Source: Ferdinandcohnia sp047246645 (GTDB lineage: Bacteria; Bacillota; Bacilli; Bacillales; Bacillaceae_L). From it: a stretch of 64,000 nucleotides of DNA. The notes under the pieces are model-generated. The model was not told the origin of the DNA. It did no database searches and was given only the letters and a program-made list of their open reading frames with translations. The stretch spans positions 248,001 to 312,000 of the forward strand of contig NZ_JBFOKR010000002.1 in the NCBI RefSeq assembly GCF_047246645.1, in the 5' to 3' direction. Below are positions 61,364 to 64,000 of this stretch, one piece after another. A program made the translations under genes and the position numbers. Positions within the stretch are counted from its first letter, which is position 1. Each line of letters opens with the position of its first letter.

Positions 61364-62026
61364 TTATTTTTCACTTGCAGATAATTTTCTCTCAAGCATA
61401 CCAACAAGTATCGTAAAGATAAGAACTAGAAATAAATAATAGACTGCTACTATCAACAAGTAGGTCATATAATCAAAGTTATTTGACCCAAGTGTTGTTG
61501 AGACATTAAACAGCTCGTTTAATCCGATAAATGCTGCTAGCGAAGAATCTTTTAACCCGATAATAAATTGGTTTCCGAGGGGTGGAAGCGCTCTTCGAAA
61601 TGCTTGTGGTAAAATGATTCTCCGCATCGTTAATACCTTGCTCATACCAAGCGATTGTCCTGCTTCCATTTGGCCACTATCAATTGACTGGATTGCTCCC
61701 CTGAATATCTCAGCTATATATGCCCCGTTATGAAAAGCGAGACCCAATGTTACTGCCCAAAACATTGAAATATCTAGAGAAGTCAATCCAAAATAAAAGA
61801 CAAAGATTTGAACAATTAAGGGTGTACCCCTAACAAGGTAGATGTACAGATCTGCAATCTTTTCAAGTGCTTTTTTACTTGATATTTTTAGGAAAGCAAA
61901 AAACAAACCTATAAAGATTGCTATTAATATAGATACTGCCGTTACTTGAAGAGTTAACAGCATTCCCTTTAAAAATATGGGATATGAAGCTATGAGTTGC
62001 TCAAGGACGTGACTAAACTCCGGCAA
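61364..62026 (-). CDS. Polar amino-acid ABC transporter permease
   Basis: Membrane permease (220 aa, five helices) of the HisM/GlnP family. The helix-rich core and the EAA-loop motif GAYIAEIFRGAIQSIDSGQMEAGQSLGMS (residues ~100-128) are conserved, as is LPQAFRRALPPLGNQFIIGLKDSSL. The start is TTG at 62026 with GAGGAG ten bases upstream. Fifteen bases separate its stop from the ATPase start. Confidence 0.95.
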   Translation of the reverse strand: MPEFSHVLEQLIASYPIFLKGMLLTLQVTAVSILIAIFIGLFFAFLKISSKKALEKIADLYIYLVRGTPLIVQIFVFYFGLTSLDISMFWAVTLGLAFHNGAYIAEIFRGAIQSIDSGQMEAGQSLGMSKVLTMRRIILPQAFRRALPPLGNQFIIGLKDSSLAAFIGLNELFNVSTTLGSNNFDYMTYLLIVAVYYLFLVLIFTILVGMLERKLSASEK

Positions 62027-62076
62027 TTGTTTTCATCTCCTCACTTTACGTGGTTATAATAAAAGTTCTGTTGTAA

Positions 62077-62109
62077 AAGAAACGAATGTAGAAGAACTAC
62101 ATTCGTTTG
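62077..62109 (-). terminator. Intra-operon hairpin between binding protein and permease
   Basis: The perfect inverted repeat AAACGAATGTAG (62080-62091) / CTACATTCGTTT (62097-62108) follows the binding-protein stop and is followed by TCTTTTAC on the minus strand. It probably lets the binding protein be made in excess over the membrane subunits. Confidence 0.75.
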
Positions 62110-62115
62110 AAAGAA

Positions 62116-62901
62116 CTATTCACTCTGTGGGTCTGTTGTAATATCTTCTTTAAAGTATTTTTCACTAATTTTCTTCAACGTGCCGTCCTCTCTAAGTTTT
62201 TCGAGTGCTTCATTTATTTTTTTCAGTAATTCTTCATTTTCTTTCGATACAGCAATTGCTTGTTCACTTAGCCCGAGTATTTCCTTACCCTCGATCTCTA
62301 TACCTGAACCAATTGCCTCTTTTCCTGTTAAAAAGTCTGTAATAACTGCATCATGTTTACCGATTGATAATGCTTCTAACGCCGTTACATCGCTATCATA
62401 TTGAATCACATTATCTGTTACTTCTTGTGCAGTTTTAGCATAGGTAGAGCCCTTTGACACTGCAACTTCTAATCCTTTTAGGTCATCAAGACTTTTGATA
62501 TCACTATCTGGCCTTACAAAGATTTGTGGCCCAGAGTAATAATATGGTGTTGAAAAATTAACATGTTCGAGACGCTCATCTGTAATCGTGTGACTGGCAA
62601 CCGCTGCATCAAAACGACCTGATTTAACTCCTTCAACAATACTATTAAACTTAAAGCGTTTTTGCTCGGGTTCTAATCCAAGTTCCTTAGCTACTGCCTC
62701 TGCAACTTCGATATCAAACCCCGTCATTACTCCTTCCCCATCTGTAACACTAAATGGGTTGTATTCTCCAGATGAAGCAAATGTGAATTTTCCTTCGTCA
62801 ACTAATGACATTCCATCTGATGAAGATTTTTCTCCTCCACATGCAGCTAAAATAACTACAAGAAAAACCATCGCTAACAATAAAACTAGTCCCTTTTTCA
62901 A
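62116..62901 (-). CDS. Amino-acid ABC transporter substrate-binding lipoprotein
   Basis: Extracellular solute-binding protein family 3 (261 aa). The lipoprotein signal peptide ends in ILAACGG (lipid Cys21). Landmarks are GKFTFASSGEYNPFSVTDGEGVMTGFDIEVAEAVAKELG, FKFNSIVEGVKSGRFDAAVASHTITDERLEHVNFSTPYYYSG and VSKGSTYAKTAQE. The start is TTG at 62901 after AAAGGGGG. It is the first gene of the transport operon, which has been inserted between hemA and ysxC relative to B. subtilis. Confidence 0.95.
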   Translation of the reverse strand: MKKGLVLLLAMVFLVVILAACGGEKSSSDGMSLVDEGKFTFASSGEYNPFSVTDGEGVMTGFDIEVAEAVAKELGLEPEQKRFKFNSIVEGVKSGRFDAAVASHTITDERLEHVNFSTPYYYSGPQIFVRPDSDIKSLDDLKGLEVAVSKGSTYAKTAQEVTDNVIQYDSDVTALEALSIGKHDAVITDFLTGKEAIGSGIEIEGKEILGLSEQAIAVSKENEELLKKINEALEKLREDGTLKKISEKYFKEDITTDPQSE

Positions 62902-63103
62902 ATCTGTATCCCCCTTTTTTATGTCGCAAAACCTTTCTCACATAGATTTTTCGCCACAAATTTTCAACAGCGTAAAACCTTTATATGTCATATATGTATT
63001 TACCAATGGCCTCACATATTCCAATTCGGGTAAATCACCCTTGAATCTTGCAGAATCATGCGGTTTCTGCATTTTTTGTCAAAAACCACTTTTATAACAT
63101 AAA

Positions 63104-63132
63104 AAAAACAGCTAAAATCAATTAGCTGTTTT
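63104..63132 (-). terminator. Terminator of lon-ysxC
   Basis: On the minus strand AAACAGCTAATTGATTTTAGCTGTTT is followed by TTTTTATG at the ysxC stop codon. Confidence 0.88.
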
Positions 63133-63718
63133 CTGAATTCATATAAGATTTTAAAACAGACCATGCTTCGTCTTTGCCTAATCCTGTTTCAGATGAAAAC
63201 TTAATTAAATGGTCGCCTGGTTCAAGATTTAATGTCTCTCTTACAACCTTTAGGTGCTTATCCCATTTTCCTTTAGGTATTTTATCTGCTTTTGTCGCGA
63301 TAATGATAACAGGTATATCATAGTGTTTCACAAATTCATACATCATAACATCATCTTTTGAGGGAGGATGTCGTAAGTCTACAATTTGAACAACAGCCTT
63401 AAGCTGTTCTCTAGTTGTTAAATACGTTTCAATCATCTTTCCCCATATTTCTCTTTCACGTTTAGATACCTTTGCATATCCATATCCTGGAACATCAACA
63501 AAATGAAGCAACTCATTGATAAGATAGAAATTCAATGTTTGTGTTTTTCCTGGCTTAGAGGATGTTCTTGCTAATGCTTTACGATTGATCATCTTATTAA
63601 TAAAGGATGACTTCCCTACATTCGAACGACCTGCTAGAGCAAACTCTGGTAAATCCACTTCAGGATATTGATCTGGTTTAACAGCACTTATTACAATTTC
63701 TGCACTTGTTACTTTCAT
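63122..63718 (-). CDS. ysxC: Ribosome-assembly GTPase YsxC/EngB
   Basis: Essential GTPase for large-subunit assembly (198 aa). G1 GRSNVGKSSFINKM is near residue 31, G2 SSKPGKTQTLNFY, G3 DVPGYGYAK, G4 ATKADKIPKGKWD and G5 SSETGLG. ATG overlaps the lon stop (ATGA), so the two are translationally coupled. lon-ysxC is conserved in Bacillus. Confidence 0.97.
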   Translation of the reverse strand: MKVTSAEIVISAVKPDQYPEVDLPEFALAGRSNVGKSSFINKMINRKALARTSSKPGKTQTLNFYLINELLHFVDVPGYGYAKVSKREREIWGKMIETYLTTREQLKAVVQIVDLRHPPSKDDVMMYEFVKHYDIPVIIIATKADKIPKGKWDKHLKVVRETLNLEPGDHLIKFSSETGLGKDEAWSVLKSYMNSENS

Positions 63719-64000
63719 TTTTTCTCCTCTGTTAGAGCATGTTTGAGTACCTCGTCTAAATGAGATACCGGCACAAACTCCATATCTTTTTTAACACTTT
63801 CTGGGATATCATCTAAGTCCTTCTCATTATCCTTCGGGAAGAGTACCTTTGTTAAACCAGCTCGATGTGCACTAAGTGATTTTTCTTTTAATCCACCAAT
63901 TGGTAAAACACGACCTCTTAGAGTGATTTCACCAGTCATTCCAACCTCTTTACGGACTGCTCTTCCTGTCAATGCAGAAATAAGTGCCGTAGCAATCGTG
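63715..64000 (-). CDS. lonA: ATP-dependent Lon protease, C-terminal end (partial)
   Basis: Only the last ~94 codons are in the window; the frame is open at base 64000. It starts in TIATALISALTGRAVRKEVGMTGEITLRGRVLPIGGLKEKSLSAHRAG, the proteolytic-domain region with the catalytic lysine in GGLKEKSLSAHRAG. The catalytic serine (GPSAG) lies outside. It ends ..LDEVLKHALTEEKK. It is LonA by its position upstream of ysxC. Confidence 0.95.
   Translation of the reverse strand, partial: TIATALISALTGRAVRKEVGMTGEITLRGRVLPIGGLKEKSLSAHRAGLTKVLFPKDNEKDLDDIPESVKKDMEFVPVSHLDEVLKHALTEEKK

Overview
The window is a low-G+C, strongly co-oriented chromosomal segment of an endospore-forming Bacillaceae (Bacillus sensu lato). 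This rests on gene content and order: secDF-comN-spoVB-yrbG-yrzE-yajC-tgt-queA-ruvBA-bofC-safA-pheAB-obg-spo0B-rpmA-prp-rplU-spoIVFBA-minDC-mreDCB-radC-maf-spoIIB ... folC-valS-ysxE-spoVID-hemLBDCXA-ysxC-lon, essentially the B. subtilis 240-250 degree region. Almost everything is on the minus strand, so transcription runs from high to low coordinates. The plus-strand genes are spoVB, yrzE, three pilin-like genes, a 63-residue membrane protein and a LiaF-like membrane protein. There is no prophage, IS element, CRISPR array, rRNA or tRNA in the window. One run of 100 N (21084-21183) is an assembly gap inside a tandem repeat.

Layout. 1-8.9 kb: protein export (secDF, yajC), queuosine (tgt, queA) and Holliday-junction (ruvAB) genes plus sporulation membrane proteins. 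8.9-14.1 kb: spore-coat and cortex genes (bofC, a CoxA-like lipoprotein, safA), then pheA/pheB. 14.1-20.6 kb: obg, spo0B, the L27-Prp-L21 ribosomal cluster with an L21 leader, an RNase E/G absent from B. subtilis, and spoIVFB/FA. 20.6-27 kb: a 52-bp hairpin-repeat array, then minCD, mreBCD, radC, maf. 27-28.3 kb: spoIIB. 28.4-46 kb: an accessory block with a full monoderm type IV pilus (T4P) system. 46-50.4 kb: folC and T-box-controlled valS. 50.5-53.2 kb: ysxE and spoVID. 53.5-59.9 kb: the hem operon. 60-63 kb: a LiaF-like protein and an amino-acid ABC transporter inserted between hemA and ysxC. 63-64 kb: ysxC and the 3' end of lon.

The most interesting region is 28.4-46 kb. In B. subtilis only comC (prepilin peptidase) lies between folC and spoIIB. 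Here the same site holds pilB, pilT, pilC, pilA, pilD, pilM, pilN and pilO, a VanW-like protein, two paralogous membrane proteins with long acidic tails, a PRC-barrel protein, a divergent three-gene minor-pilin operon and a GAF-GGDEF diguanylate cyclase. The PilB N-terminus carries a textbook MshEN c-di-GMP-binding motif, so local c-di-GMP control of pilus extension is a specific hypothesis. One minor pilin is unusually large, with a C-terminal beta-rich, lectin-like region; another lacks Glu5, as GspK does. Together they could form an adhesive tip.

Repeats include two copies of a dispersed GC-rich hairpin element (5645-5826 and 30954-31073), a second REP-like element (491-556), the 52-bp array, and coding repeats in safA, one of which is collagen-like. 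Many start codons are TTG or GTG; starts were chosen by Shine-Dalgarno position and by remembered family N-termini. All family assignments come from recognition of the protein sequences without database searches.
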